Shown: piece after piece, positions 1 through 10,046 of the stretch | Layout: every line of letters starts with the position of its first letter | Numbering within the stretch: the stretch's first letter is position 1 | Source: DASTYK01 sp964384585 | GTDB taxonomy: Bacteria > Gemmatimonadota > Gemmatimonadetes > Longimicrobiales > RSA9 | Direction of reading: 5' to 3' | Length of the DNA stretch: 31,048 bases | Assembly: GCA_964384585.1 (NCBI GenBank) | Contig: CAYLME010000021.1 | Location: 1-31,048 of the forward strand | Position numbers and translations under genes: made by a program | Notes under the pieces: model-generated | Told to the model about the DNA's origin: nothing | The model's database searches: none | What the model saw: only the letters and a program-made list of their open reading frames with translations

Positions 1-1704
1 CTCCTGGAGGCCCATCTGCGTGTCGTCGCCCGGGCGCCCGCCGCCGCTGCCGGCATTGCGACGCGCGTTCGCGGCACTGGCCCGCCGCTCCAGCTCGCTC
101 GTCGACTGCTGCAGCGATTGCGCGCTCTGCGCGAGCTCGGCCGCATCGCGCACGGCTTCCTCGGCCTGCCGTCCCGCCTCATCGCGCAACGCGCTGCGAC
201 CGGGCAGCCACAGTGCGTACACGGAGCTTTCGCCCACCTGGCGGCGCGGCGAGTTGTCCGTCACCCGCAGCATGTACTTCAACGTGTCGCCCGGCAGCAG
301 GCCGCGCTCGGTGGCATCGAGCACGCCGCGCAGCAGTGCACGATCGCCCGCGGCCAGATCGATTGCCTGCTCGACGGCCGGGTCGCGCTCGCCGCGCGAG
401 CTCACGCGCCAGCTGACGAGCGTTGCCGAGACCAGACCGTAGTCGTCGCGTGCCTCCCCTGCGATCAGCTGGCGCAGGTCGGGCGCGATCACCGTGTCCG
501 TGCCGGGGAACGTGACGATTGCCTGCGGCAGCGCATCATTGATGAGCGTCAGCTCGAGTGGCGCGGGATCGAGAGCGGGTGCACTACCACCCGCGTCGCG
601 GAGCGTCCACTGGTAGATGCCGCTGCGGGTGGGCACGATACGACCGCTGAACGCGCCGTCGGCAACGTTCAGCGTAAACGAGGCATCGGCGCTTTCGAGC
701 AGTGCAGCGCCGAGCGTGCGCGTCGCGCGACCGCTCACGACGATCTCGGTGCCTTCCTCGATCTCGAGCGGCGGAACGTCCGTCTGGTAGCGCTCGACGC
801 CGCGCCCGACATGCGCGGGCGGACGTACCTCGACGACCAGGTCCGCGACAAGCATCGGATCGACGGGCGTGATCGTGTACCGCTCGGAGCGTGCACCGTC
901 CGGCGTCGTCACCCAGTAGGTGGTCACCGTCTCGACGCGCGGGATCAGCATCGCCGCACTGTCGCGAACCACCTCGAGCGTGCGCTGTCGCGGGACATCG
1001 CCCTGCGCGCGCCATGCGACGGACGCCGCCGCGCGTCCCGGGGCGCGCACACGCACTTCGAAATCGCTGCCGCGCGGGACCTCGCTGCTGCCGGGCTCGA
1101 CGATGATCTCAGGCAGAGGAGGCGGCGAGAGGTGCGCGACGGGATGCAGCATGGGCGTCCAGCTCGCGGCCGAGCGCTCGGGTGCGACGAAGCCGAGTAC
1201 TGCAACGAGCAGCACGAGCGCACCCAGCGTCGAGAGCGCCAGCGTGCGCCGCCGCCGTGCCTGCTCGCCGAGCCTGCCTTCGAGATCGCGCGCGTTCCGT
1301 CCCACGAGCTGCGGCGCGAGGCGCGCGCCGGCACGACGGATCAGCGCGTCGGACGTGCCGGGCGGCGTCGCATGCTCGAGCTCGAGCAGTGTGCGCAACT
1401 CGCCCGGCGGCAGGCCGAGCCGTTCTTCCGTGTCCGCCGCGACGCGCGGCGAGTCCAGCGGCTCGAGCCAGCGACGAACGGCGGCATACGCGGCAGAACC
1501 CGCGAGCAGTGCGGCACCGATCTCCAGCATCAGCGGTGCGACACTCGGCGCGCTCCAGCCGGCCCAGCTTCCGAGTGCCCAGGCAACCAGCAATGCCGCG
1601 GGAATCGCGGCAACGACACCGGCCGCGATCGCGACCACGACCGCGCCGCGGATGCGACGGCGCGTCGCCTCGACGATGCTACGGAGATCGGGTGCGGGTG
1701 TCAT
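1..1704 (-). CDS. DUF4175-family membrane protein, C-terminal part cut by the left window edge
   Basis: The frame is open for 568 codons from the ATG at 1704 to base 1, so the protein continues beyond the window. The N-terminus has two hydrophobic segments (about residues 19-40 and 55-72). A third lies at about 138-156, after an Arg-rich stretch. A long Ig-like, beta-rich extracytoplasmic region follows, and the visible end is an Ala/Glu/Arg-rich probable coiled coil (from about residue 530). This layout matches DUF4175 proteins, which are known near DUF4159, MoxR and DUF58 genes; their biochemical role is not established. The start overlaps the stop of the DUF4159 gene in an ATGA quartet (1701-1704), so translation is probably coupled. 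Family assignment is from architecture and neighbour, not a search. Confidence 0.75.
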   Translation of the reverse strand, partial: MTPAPDLRSIVEATRRRIRGAVVVAIAAGVVAAIPAALLVAWALGSWAGWSAPSVAPLMLEIGAALLAGSAAYAAVRRWLEPLDSPRVAADTEERLGLPPGELRTLLELEHATPPGTSDALIRRAGARLAPQLVGRNARDLEGRLGEQARRRRTLALSTLGALVLLVAVLGFVAPERSAASWTPMLHPVAHLSPPPLPEIIVEPGSSEVPRGSDFEVRVRAPGRAAASVAWRAQGDVPRQRTLEVVRDSAAMLIPRVETVTTYWVTTPDGARSERYTITPVDPMLVADLVVEVRPPAHVGRGVERYQTDVPPLEIEEGTEIVVSGRATRTLGAALLESADASFTLNVADGAFSGRIVPTRSGIYQWTLRDAGGSAPALDPAPLELTLINDALPQAIVTFPGTDTVIAPDLRQLIAGEARDDYGLVSATLVSWRVSSRGERDPAVEQAIDLAAGDRALLRGVLDATERGLLPGDTLKYMLRVTDNSPRRQVGESSVYALWLPGRSALRDEAGRQAEEAVRDAAELAQSAQSLQQSTSELERRASAANARRNAGSGGGRPGDDTQMGLQE

Positions 1705-2369
1705 GATACCACCTGCGCGAGTGCATAGACGAAGAGGTTGACGCCCATTCGGAACGCCGCCTCACGAATCTCGGGCGGATCGTTGTGCCGGTCAGCATCT
1801 TCCCAGCCGTTGCCCAGGTCCGTCTCGTAGCTGTAGAAGACGACGAGCCGTCCTTCATGAAAGATACCGAACGCCTGCGCCGGTTTGCCGTCGTGCAGGT
1901 GGATCTTCGGCATGCCGCGCGGAAAGTCGTAGAACGAGTGGAACACCGGGTGATCCGCCGGGATCTCCGCCAGCTGATACTCCGGGAAGACGCGCCGGAT
2001 CTCGCGACGGAAGCTCTCGTCCATGCCGTAGTTGTCATCCGCGTGGAGGAACCCGCCGCTCGCCAGGTAGCGCCGCAGCAGGCGGACTTCTTCCTCGGTG
2101 AAACGGACGTTGCCGTGCCCGGTCAGATACAGGTACGGATAGGTCCAGAGGTCTGGAGACGTGAGCTGTGTCTGCGCCGGACGGGTGGCGACCGGCAGTC
2201 CGGTGCGCACGCCGATCTCGCGCAGCAGGTTCGGCAGGCCCGAGGGATTCGCGTACCAGTCGCCTCCACCGCCGTACTGCAGTTGGGCGATCGTCAGCAC
2301 CGGTTCGGGCGCTGGACGTGCCGCAGCCGCAAGCGCAGCGATGATGACGACGGGCAGCAGCCGGATCAC
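1701..2369 (-). CDS. DUF4159 domain protein, probably exported
   Basis: A 222-residue protein with an N-terminal hydrophobic signal segment (residues 2-17, rich in Ile, Val and Ala). The rest matches the DUF4159 pattern: a YLTGHG-type strand, the motif FLHADDNYG, a late HDG segment and an ND-P-EIR-AFR-G-N ending. DUF4159 is thought to have a class I glutamine-amidotransferase-like fold, but no reaction is known. The start is GTG at 2369, forming a GTGA quartet with the rsmI stop. The stop forms an ATGA quartet with the DUF4175 gene. The three genes are therefore probably one translationally coupled unit. In other genomes DUF4159 and DUF4175 sit with MoxR/DUF58/BatA-type genes; any such genes here would lie left of the window. 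Confidence 0.8.
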   Translation of the reverse strand: MIRLLPVVIIAALAAAARPAPEPVLTIAQLQYGGGGDWYANPSGLPNLLREIGVRTGLPVATRPAQTQLTSPDLWTYPYLYLTGHGNVRFTEEEVRLLRRYLASGGFLHADDNYGMDESFRREIRRVFPEYQLAEIPADHPVFHSFYDFPRGMPKIHLHDGKPAQAFGIFHEGRLVVFYSYETDLGNGWEDADRHNDPPEIREAAFRMGVNLFVYALAQVVS

Positions 2370-3214
2370 TCGGGCTCTTCCTCCTGCTCGGCGGCCTGGG
2401 CGAGCGTGATCGCATACGCGTCGTTACGCGCCAGGCCGGTCCGCTTCGCGACTTCCCGCGCGACCACGCTCGGCCGCCCGCCTGCTGCGAGCAGGCTGCG
2501 TGCGAGCGCAGCGACGTCCTCGGCGCTCACGCCGGTGCGCGGCGCGCCCCCCAGCACGACCACCACCTCGCCCCGAGGCTCCCCCGCTTCCTCGTAGTAG
2601 GCGACCGCGTCGGCAAGGGTTCCGCGCACGAACGTCTCGTGGAGCTTCGTCAGCTCGCGGGCGACCACGACTGCACGCTCCCCACCGCAACGGGAGGCAA
2701 GGTCGCGCAGCAGCCGCAGCAGCCGCGCGGGGCTCTCGTACATCACCGCCGTGTGTGGCAGGGCGGCCAGATCGTCCAGCAGAACCGTGCGCTCACCACC
2801 CGCGCGCGGCACGAATCCGTAGAAGGTGAACGGCACTGCAGGCAGACCCGCACCGACGAGTGCCGCCAGCAGGGCCGACGCGCCGGGAATCGGTACGACC
2901 CTGTGACCGGCGTCCAGCACGCGTCGCACGATGCGCTCGCCCGGATCCGAGAGCAGCGGCGTTCCGGCGTCCGACACGAGCGCGAGCGTCTCGCCGGCAT
3001 CGAGCCATGCCGTCACCTGCGCGGCGCGCGCCGCCTCGTTGTGCTCGTGTGCGGAGATCAGCGGGGTCTCGATGCCATAGTGCCGCAGCAGGACCGCCGT
3101 GCGCCGTGTATCCTCCGCCAGCACGCGATCCGCCTCGCGGAGAACCTCCAGCGCGCGGTGCGTGATATCGCCCAGATTGCCGATCGGTGTGCTCACAATA
3201 TATAGAACTGACAT
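2366..3214 (-). CDS. rsmI: 16S rRNA (cytidine-1402 2'-O)-methyltransferase RsmI
   Basis: A 282-residue protein, close to the usual length of about 285. RsmI uses S-adenosylmethionine to methylate the ribose of C1402 in the 16S rRNA decoding centre. Tetrapyrrole-methylase-fold motifs are in order: STPIGNLGDIT at the N-terminus, LAEDTR, LVSDAGTPLLSDPG and PIPGASALLAAL. The C-terminal third ends in a Lys/Arg-containing helix and an acidic EQEEEPE tail. The ATG at 3214 puts the first motif directly after the start as in known members, although its only Shine-Dalgarno-like sequence (GGAGG) is rather far upstream. The frame stays open upstream to about 3538, but that extension runs antisense to trxA's terminator and coding region and looks spurious. 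Confidence 0.93.
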   Translation of the reverse strand: MSVLYIVSTPIGNLGDITHRALEVLREADRVLAEDTRRTAVLLRHYGIETPLISAHEHNEAARAAQVTAWLDAGETLALVSDAGTPLLSDPGERIVRRVLDAGHRVVPIPGASALLAALVGAGLPAVPFTFYGFVPRAGGERTVLLDDLAALPHTAVMYESPARLLRLLRDLASRCGGERAVVVARELTKLHETFVRGTLADAVAYYEEAGEPRGEVVVVLGGAPRTGVSAEDVAALARSLLAAGGRPSVVAREVAKRTGLARNDAYAITLAQAAEQEEEPE

Positions 3215-3242
3215 CGACTTACGGTAGGCCTCCGGGCACGGG

Positions 3243-3280
3243 TACAGAAAGCGGGGCGGCGGTCGCAACCGCCGCCCCGC
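3243..3280 (-). terminator. Rho-independent terminator of trxA
   Basis: A perfect 13-bp inverted repeat (3251-3263 with 3268-3280) encloses a 4-nt loop. Read on the minus strand, the stem is followed by TTTCTGT. It lies 23 nt after the trxA stop, so it should end trxA transcription before rsmI. Confidence 0.85.
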
Positions 3281-3303
3281 CACCTGCGGGTGCAGGAAAA
3301 CGC

Positions 3304-3636
3304 CTAGAGGTGCTCCTGCAGCTTTCGCTCGAGGTACTGCTTCGGCACGGCGCCGACCACCGTATCGACGTGCTTGCCGTCCTTGAAGAACAGGATACTC
3401 GGAATCGAGCGGATATTGTACTTCATCGCCGTCTGCTGGTTCGCGTCCACGTCCAGCTTGGCGACCTTCACCTTGTCGCTGTACTCCGTAGCCAGCTGCT
3501 CCATGACCGGCGCCACCATGCGGCACGGGCCACACCATGCGGCCCAGAAGTCCACGATCGTGAGGCCTTCGCCCTGCTCGACTTCGCTCCCGAAATCGCT
3601 GTCCGAGACTGTGACCGGACCGCCATTACCCGCCAT
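3304..3636 (-). CDS. trxA: Thioredoxin
   Basis: A 110-residue cytosolic thioredoxin, the standard size. The redox motif WCGPC gives cysteines 35 and 38. The preceding VDFWAAW strand, the cis-proline loop RSIPS (Pro79) and the KDGKHVDTVVGAVPK C-terminal half are all typical. It reduces protein disulfides using electrons from thioredoxin reductase, which is not in this window. The ATG at 3636 is preceded by AGAGGAGA at a good distance; an in-frame start 30 nt upstream would add a basic tail without support. It is flanked by a strong terminator and by the divergent epimerase gene, so it is probably monocistronic. Confidence 0.96.
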   Translation of the reverse strand: MAGNGGPVTVSDSDFGSEVEQGEGLTIVDFWAAWCGPCRMVAPVMEQLATEYSDKVKVAKLDVDANQQTAMKYNIRSIPSILFFKDGKHVDTVVGAVPKQYLERKLQEHL

Positions 3637-3738
3637 TACGCATCTCCTCTTCTGCCCCGCGCGCATGGCCGTGACTCTGCGCGCGTGTTAGCTTGGCGCT
3701 CCGCAACGGGTTGCAAGAAACCGGCCGGGGAGCGGACC

Positions 3739-4149
3739 GTGGAACGTGTGCTGGACCATGTCGCGATCGCTGTTCCATCGATCGACGACGTTCTTCCTCA
3801 ATACGAAACCCTGCTGGGCGCTCGCGGTTCCCTGCCCGAGACCGTCGAGTCGCAAGGTGTCCGGGTCGTGTTCATCGGCAGCGGCCCGGCGACGATCGAA
3901 CTGCTCGAGCCGTTGCGCCCGGACTCACCCGTCGCGCGCTTCCTCGAGAAGCGTGGGCCGGGGCTGCATCACATCGCCTACCGTGTGCCCGACATAGACG
4001 CCGCCCTGGCTGCGCAGGTCGCTGCGGGCATCAGAGCGATCGACCTGGTCCCGCGCCGCGGCGCGCATGACCGCCGCATCGCGTTCCTGCATCCGCAGAG
4101 CTTTGCGGGCGTGCTCGTCGAACTCGTCGAGGTCCCTGCCGCCGGCTGA
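3739..4149 (+). CDS. mce: Methylmalonyl-CoA epimerase (VOC family)
   Basis: A 136-residue VOC-fold protein, the usual epimerase length. It interconverts (R)- and (S)-methylmalonyl-CoA between propionyl-CoA carboxylase and methylmalonyl-CoA mutase. Visible signatures are DHVAIAV (His7), IELLEP, GLHHIAYRV (His77/78) and LVELVE (Glu128), which supply the usual His/Glu metal sites. The start is GTG at 3739 with GGGGAG 6 nt upstream. It is divergent from trxA and convergent with the lipoprotein gene, so it is probably transcribed alone. VOC proteins share one fold, so another CoA-related isomerase is possible, but the motif set is that of the epimerase. Confidence 0.9.
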   Translation: MERVLDHVAIAVPSIDDVLPQYETLLGARGSLPETVESQGVRVVFIGSGPATIELLEPLRPDSPVARFLEKRGPGLHHIAYRVPDIDAALAAQVAAGIRAIDLVPRRGAHDRRIAFLHPQSFAGVLVELVEVPAAG

Positions 4150-4194
4150 GCGCAACCGCGCTACACTCCCTCGAACGGTCCTCCGCGTCCGCGC

Positions 4195-4641
4195 TCAGCG
4201 CAGGTTCGTGATCCGCTCGACGGCGATCTGCTCGATCAGCCAGGTCCGGTCGCTGCTGTAGACGAGCGTGAATGGCACGACCGTCGAGCGTCCATCGGGC
4301 AGTACGATGCGCACGAGCAGCTGTGTCGCGACATCACGGCGCCCCGGCACGATCTGCTCGCCTTCGAGCGAGTAGTCGTCGTGGCGCAGAATGGATGCGA
4401 GCGCGAACATCCGGTCATCGACCTGCTTGCGCGTGTCACGCTTGGTGATCGACCCGTCGATGGTACCGAACAGGCGGGCCATCGTGTCGAGGTCGTTCGC
4501 GTTGGCCGCGCGCAGGAACTGTTCGACGACGAGCGCAGGAGCCACGCTCGAGCCTGGTCCGCTCGGCGCGGGCGCTGGCGTGGAGCTGCACGCGGCCACG
4601 GCGGCCGTGAGCATCAGGGCGAGTGCAGTGCGTCGCAGCAT
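4195..4641 (-). CDS. Lipoprotein with NTF2-like domain
   Basis: A 148-residue protein. The N-terminus is a lipoprotein signal: two Arg, a hydrophobic stretch, then AAVAAC with the lipidated Cys at 18. A Pro/Ser/Ala linker leads to a domain of about 110 residues opening with VVEQFLRAANANDLDTMARLFG. That helix pattern is typical of NTF2-like/SnoaL-like folds, often seen in uncharacterised envelope lipoproteins. No catalytic residues can be assigned. The ATG at 4641 was chosen because it gives a proper signal peptide; the frame is open 60 nt further upstream. It lies 56 nt after clpB and has a candidate promoter of its own overlapping the clpB stop. The function is unknown. Confidence 0.8.
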   Translation of the reverse strand: MLRRTALALMLTAAVAACSSTPAPAPSGPGSSVAPALVVEQFLRAANANDLDTMARLFGTIDGSITKRDTRKQVDDRMFALASILRHDDYSLEGEQIVPGRRDVATQLLVRIVLPDGRSTVVPFTLVYSSDRTWLIEQIAVERITNLR

Positions 4642-4672
4642 TCGATTCCGCCTGTCCGTGAGGGCACGCGGA

Positions 4673-4697
4673 AAGGTCTGAGCCCGCCCCTGCACTG

Positions 4698-4701
<4 letters not shown>
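4673..4701 (-). promoter_or_regulatory. Candidate promoter of the NTF2-like lipoprotein gene
   Basis: A perfect -35 TTGACA (4696-4701, overlapping the clpB stop codon) is followed, after a 17-nt spacer, by GACCTT (4673-4678). The predicted start would leave a leader of about 25 nt. The -10 is a poor TATAAT match, but the same hexamer follows the TTGACA at 9991. Confidence 0.45.
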
Positions 4702-7307
<2,606 letters not shown>

Positions 7308-7351
7308 ACCCCACCTCTCATCGGGAGACACCCGCCAGGGGGGCAAGCGGC

Positions 7352-7392
7352 ATGCCCCGTCCCGCTGCCGAATCGGCAGCAGAACGGGGCAT
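7352..7392. repeat. Large imperfect inverted repeat between the M14 peptidase and clpB
   Basis: The outer arms ATGCCCCGT/ACGGGGCAT (7352-7360, 7384-7392) and inner arms GCTGCCGA/TCGGCAGC (7364-7371, 7373-7380) form 17 bp around a 3x3 internal loop. It lies 31 nt after the peptidase stop. A TTTT tract follows it only on the plus strand (7392-7395), so for the minus-strand peptidase it may act as a 3'-end stabiliser rather than a classical terminator. Confidence 0.6.
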
Positions 7393-7423
7393 TTTCACAC
7401 GGGCGCCGGCCGTTCGCGCAGGT

Positions 7424-9934
7424 TTACAGCTGAGGCCCGAGCAGCAGCGCGTTGGTGAATGGCTGGAACGTGCCGTACCAGAAATGTCGGAAAAGCGGAT
7501 CATCGGCGAACAGGATGATGTTGCCGCTGCCGACACCACGGTTCGCGATCCAGCTGGCGTTGGACAGGCGCTGCAGATTCCGCTCGCTGATCACGCCACT
7601 CACCTTCTGCAGGTCCGCCGGGAAGTATGCCGCGGTTTCGAAGTCTTCGGTCGGTTCGAAGACGGAGCCGCCGCCGTGCAGGACATACAGCCACCCATCG
7701 CTGGTGCCGACGCCGAAGCCCAGCGGGTGATCCCGGTCGACGCGCGCGCGCACGATCGTGCCGGGCACGCCTTCCTCGAAGTCTTCGAGCTCGCGCGCCT
7801 GGCGGCCACGCAGTGCGCGCTCGATGCGGGACTCCTCGGGATGCTCGGGTGCACTGCGTGTTTCGATGCCTGCGATCGGTGCTGCGATGGAACGCGCCGC
7901 TGAGCCGACAGCAATGAGTGTCCCGCCTCCACGCACGAACGCCTCGAGTGCCTTCCTCCCGTCCTCGTTTACCGCGCTGCCGCCGGCATCAGGCAGAACG
8001 ATCACGTCCCAGTCCCGCAGGGTGATGTTGCTCACGCGCCTGACGTCGATCACGTCGTAGTCGAGACCGAGCGTCTGATCGAGGAAGAACCAGTGGGCGC
8101 CTGCCGACGTTGCGTAGATGCCCTCGCCCATGAGCAGCGCGATGCGGGGTGCGCGCACCGTGTACGCGCTGCCCGTGCCCAGGTCCGGTCCCGCTGTGGT
8201 TCGGCCCGACGTCACCGGAATCGCCGAGGCGGGCAGCTGCGCACGCGCGATGCGGACGTCGAACGAGTCCGCACCCATCCGTGGCAGGAAGATCGCGCCG
8301 GGCGCCAGCTCGCGGCCGGCGATTGTGATTGGCTCCTCGATCACTCGCGCGACACCACCGTCCCGCAGGTAGCGCGTCACCGGCTGCCAGCTCTCGAAGG
8401 ACGCGGGCAGCACCCAGCCGTACGACGCCGCCGACTCTCCGGCCGACGCCAGTGTGCCCGTCGGCGCGGGCGTCCATCCCGCGTCCGGCGTCGCGCGTGT
8501 ACTGTGTGCTTCCACGCCGTACGCGAACGGAAGCGACCACGCACTGACGTCATAGGAGTACGTTGCATCGAGCGTGACTTCCGGCTGCAGCAGCGTCACG
8601 GCGAGAAGGCCGCGCGGCTGGCGCGCACGAACCCGCCATGTGCCGGCCGGGAACTCACGTCGCGTCGCGAAGCCGGTGTGCGGCTCCGTGCTCGCACGGA
8701 ACGCGCGGCCCGCACGCTCGACCTCGATGCCCTGCGCGCGCAGCAGAGCGACCAGCGCGTCCGCACGGCCGGCACCGTCATCGACCAGCAGGACGTCGGA
8801 CCGGTCGCGCCCGACGTTGCGGTGGAACTCGGCGTAGTCGCCCAGGAGTGTGCTCTTGCCGAATGCCGCGGTGCGCAGTGTCGCCTGGCCGCTCGTGCGA
8901 TGCTGCTCTGCGCGGTGCCGCAGCGTCAGCATCGTACCGTCATTGCGCTCGTAGACGAGGCCGGCGCGACCGCTGCCTGCCTGCTCGTATGTCATGCCGA
9001 TCGAACCGAGCAGCGACGGCCAGCTGTCGCTGTAGCCCGGATAGAACAGGTCATAGGATTCGGCGGTGAAATACTGCCAGCCGTGGAGATCGAACGCCGA
9101 CGCGTTCGCGGCACCGAAGCGCTCGCCCCACGCCAGCACGTGCGGCGGGTAGTTCGGGTTGATCGGCGCTGCAGCCGGAAAGAAGAAGTAGGTCGCTTCC
9201 GGACTCATCTCGTGGAAGTCGACGTGCACCTGCGGATTCCAGCGAGACCACGTGACCAGGCGCATGCGCGTTTCCTGCTGCGTCAGCCACGCCCAGTCGC
9301 GGTTCAGGTCGAAGAGATAGTGGTTGAACCGGCCGCCCGGCCACGGCTCGCCGTGCTCGCGCGCCACCGGATCCGGGTTCGGCACTGCGCCGCGCGCCTG
9401 GCGGTACCACTGCACGTAGCGTTCGCGACCATCCGGGTTCACCGCCGGCTCGAACACGACGACGAGCGAATCGAGCACGCCCTGCACTTCGGATGCACCG
9501 CGCAACAGGTCCCACATCGTGTACAACGCCGCCTCGCTCGACGACGCCTCGTTGCCGTGCACGCCGTACGAGAAGTACACGACGGCGGGGTTCGTCGCGG
9601 CGATCTGGCGGGCACGCTCAGCGCTCGTCTCGATGCGCGCCAGCTCGGCGTTCGCGGCGAGGATGCCATCGAGGCGCGAGAGGTAGTCCGGCCGCGCGAC
9701 CACAACCTGAACCAGCGGCCTGCCTTCGACCGATTCGCCGTATCGCTCGACGCGGACCCGCTCCGGCGACGCGACCGCGATCGCGTCCACGTATCGCAGA
9801 ATGGAAGCGTGGTCGGTGAAATGCTCGCCGAGCTCGTATCCGAGCACATCGGCGGGAGACGGTGCCTGCTGCGCGGCGGCCGGCCCCGCGAGCGCCAGGG
9901 CCGTCGCCACCATCGTCAGTGTAATGGTTCGCAT
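7424..9934 (-). CDS. Secreted M14-family zinc carboxypeptidase with C-terminal amidotransferase-like domain
   Basis: An 836-residue exported protein. The signal peptide spans residues 1-21, with cleavage probably near AAA-QQ. The M14 domain (about 30-330) has zinc ligands in HGNE (His126, Glu129) and VDFHE (probably His241). It also has the substrate-carboxylate motif NPDGRE (about 166-171) and the catalytic Glu317 in TYEQAG. Beyond a beta-rich middle, the C-terminal third (IALLMGEGIYATS onward) looks like a class I glutamine-amidotransferase or ThuA-like fold without an obvious catalytic Cys. The predicted role is hydrolysis of peptides outside the cytoplasmic membrane; the true substrate is unknown. 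The ATG at 9934 gives a good signal peptide and follows AGGAAC. In-frame sequence upstream lacks a plausible N-terminus. Confidence 0.88.
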   Translation of the reverse strand: MRTITLTMVATALALAGPAAAQQAPSPADVLGYELGEHFTDHASILRYVDAIAVASPERVRVERYGESVEGRPLVQVVVARPDYLSRLDGILAANAELARIETSAERARQIAATNPAVVYFSYGVHGNEASSSEAALYTMWDLLRGASEVQGVLDSLVVVFEPAVNPDGRERYVQWYRQARGAVPNPDPVAREHGEPWPGGRFNHYLFDLNRDWAWLTQQETRMRLVTWSRWNPQVHVDFHEMSPEATYFFFPAAAPINPNYPPHVLAWGERFGAANASAFDLHGWQYFTAESYDLFYPGYSDSWPSLLGSIGMTYEQAGSGRAGLVYERNDGTMLTLRHRAEQHRTSGQATLRTAAFGKSTLLGDYAEFHRNVGRDRSDVLLVDDGAGRADALVALLRAQGIEVERAGRAFRASTEPHTGFATRREFPAGTWRVRARQPRGLLAVTLLQPEVTLDATYSYDVSAWSLPFAYGVEAHSTRATPDAGWTPAPTGTLASAGESAASYGWVLPASFESWQPVTRYLRDGGVARVIEEPITIAGRELAPGAIFLPRMGADSFDVRIARAQLPASAIPVTSGRTTAGPDLGTGSAYTVRAPRIALLMGEGIYATSAGAHWFFLDQTLGLDYDVIDVRRVSNITLRDWDVIVLPDAGGSAVNEDGRKALEAFVRGGGTLIAVGSAARSIAAPIAGIETRSAPEHPEESRIERALRGRQARELEDFEEGVPGTIVRARVDRDHPLGFGVGTSDGWLYVLHGGGSVFEPTEDFETAAYFPADLQKVSGVISERNLQRLSNASWIANRGVGSGNIILFADDPLFRHFWYGTFQPFTNALLLGPQL

Positions 9935-9968
9935 GCGTCGTTCGTTCCTGCGGTGATGGGAGTGCCGC

Positions 9969-9997
9969 AACGTACCCGTTGCGCGGTCGCTTGACAA
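9969..9997 (-). promoter_or_regulatory. Candidate promoter of the M14 peptidase gene
   Basis: The -35 TTGTCA (9992-9997), a 17-nt spacer and the -10 TACGTT (9969-9974) lie 34 nt before the start codon. The -35 matches five of six consensus bases and the -10 three. The -35 overlaps that of the divergent gene on the opposite strand. Confidence 0.5.
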
Positions 9998-10020
9998 CGC
10001 GCGCTCGCGGCGCAGACCTT
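9991..10020 (+). promoter_or_regulatory. Candidate promoter of the small lipoprotein gene
   Basis: A perfect TTGACA (9991-9996) is followed by an 18-nt spacer and GACCTT (10015-10020). The GTG start is 26 nt further on. The -10 is weak against the TATAAT consensus. The -35 is nearly the mirror of the peptidase -35, giving a back-to-back arrangement. Confidence 0.42.
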
Positions 10021-10046
10021 GTCCGCCCCTGCTGACACCGGAGCCC

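Noticed and set aside
118..1728. Plus-strand open frame of 536 codons opposite the DUF4175 gene
   Set aside because: Its composition is shadow-like, while the minus strand gives coherent membrane helices and an ATGA junction with DUF4159.
2366..3538. Longer RsmI with about 108 extra N-terminal residues
   Set aside because: The extension crosses the trxA terminator and coding region. RsmI normally begins right at the TPIGNLGD motif.
3637..3738. Divergent promoters between trxA and the epimerase gene
   Set aside because: TTGCAA and TAACAC hexamers exist, but their spacing (20 nt) is too long and no better pair was found.
3739..4149. Glyoxalase I or an antibiotic-resistance VOC protein
   Set aside because: Length and the DHVAIAV, GLHHIAYRV and LVELVE motifs fit methylmalonyl-CoA epimerase better.
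7318..7350. Sigma-32-like promoter (CTTGCC and CCCGATGA) before clpB
   Set aside because: The match is partial, and the implied transcript start would leave almost no leader for the visible ribosome binding site.
8093..9994. Plus-strand open frame of 633 codons opposite the M14 peptidase
   Set aside because: The minus strand encodes a signal peptide and an intact zinc site. The plus frame has no motif and no start signal.
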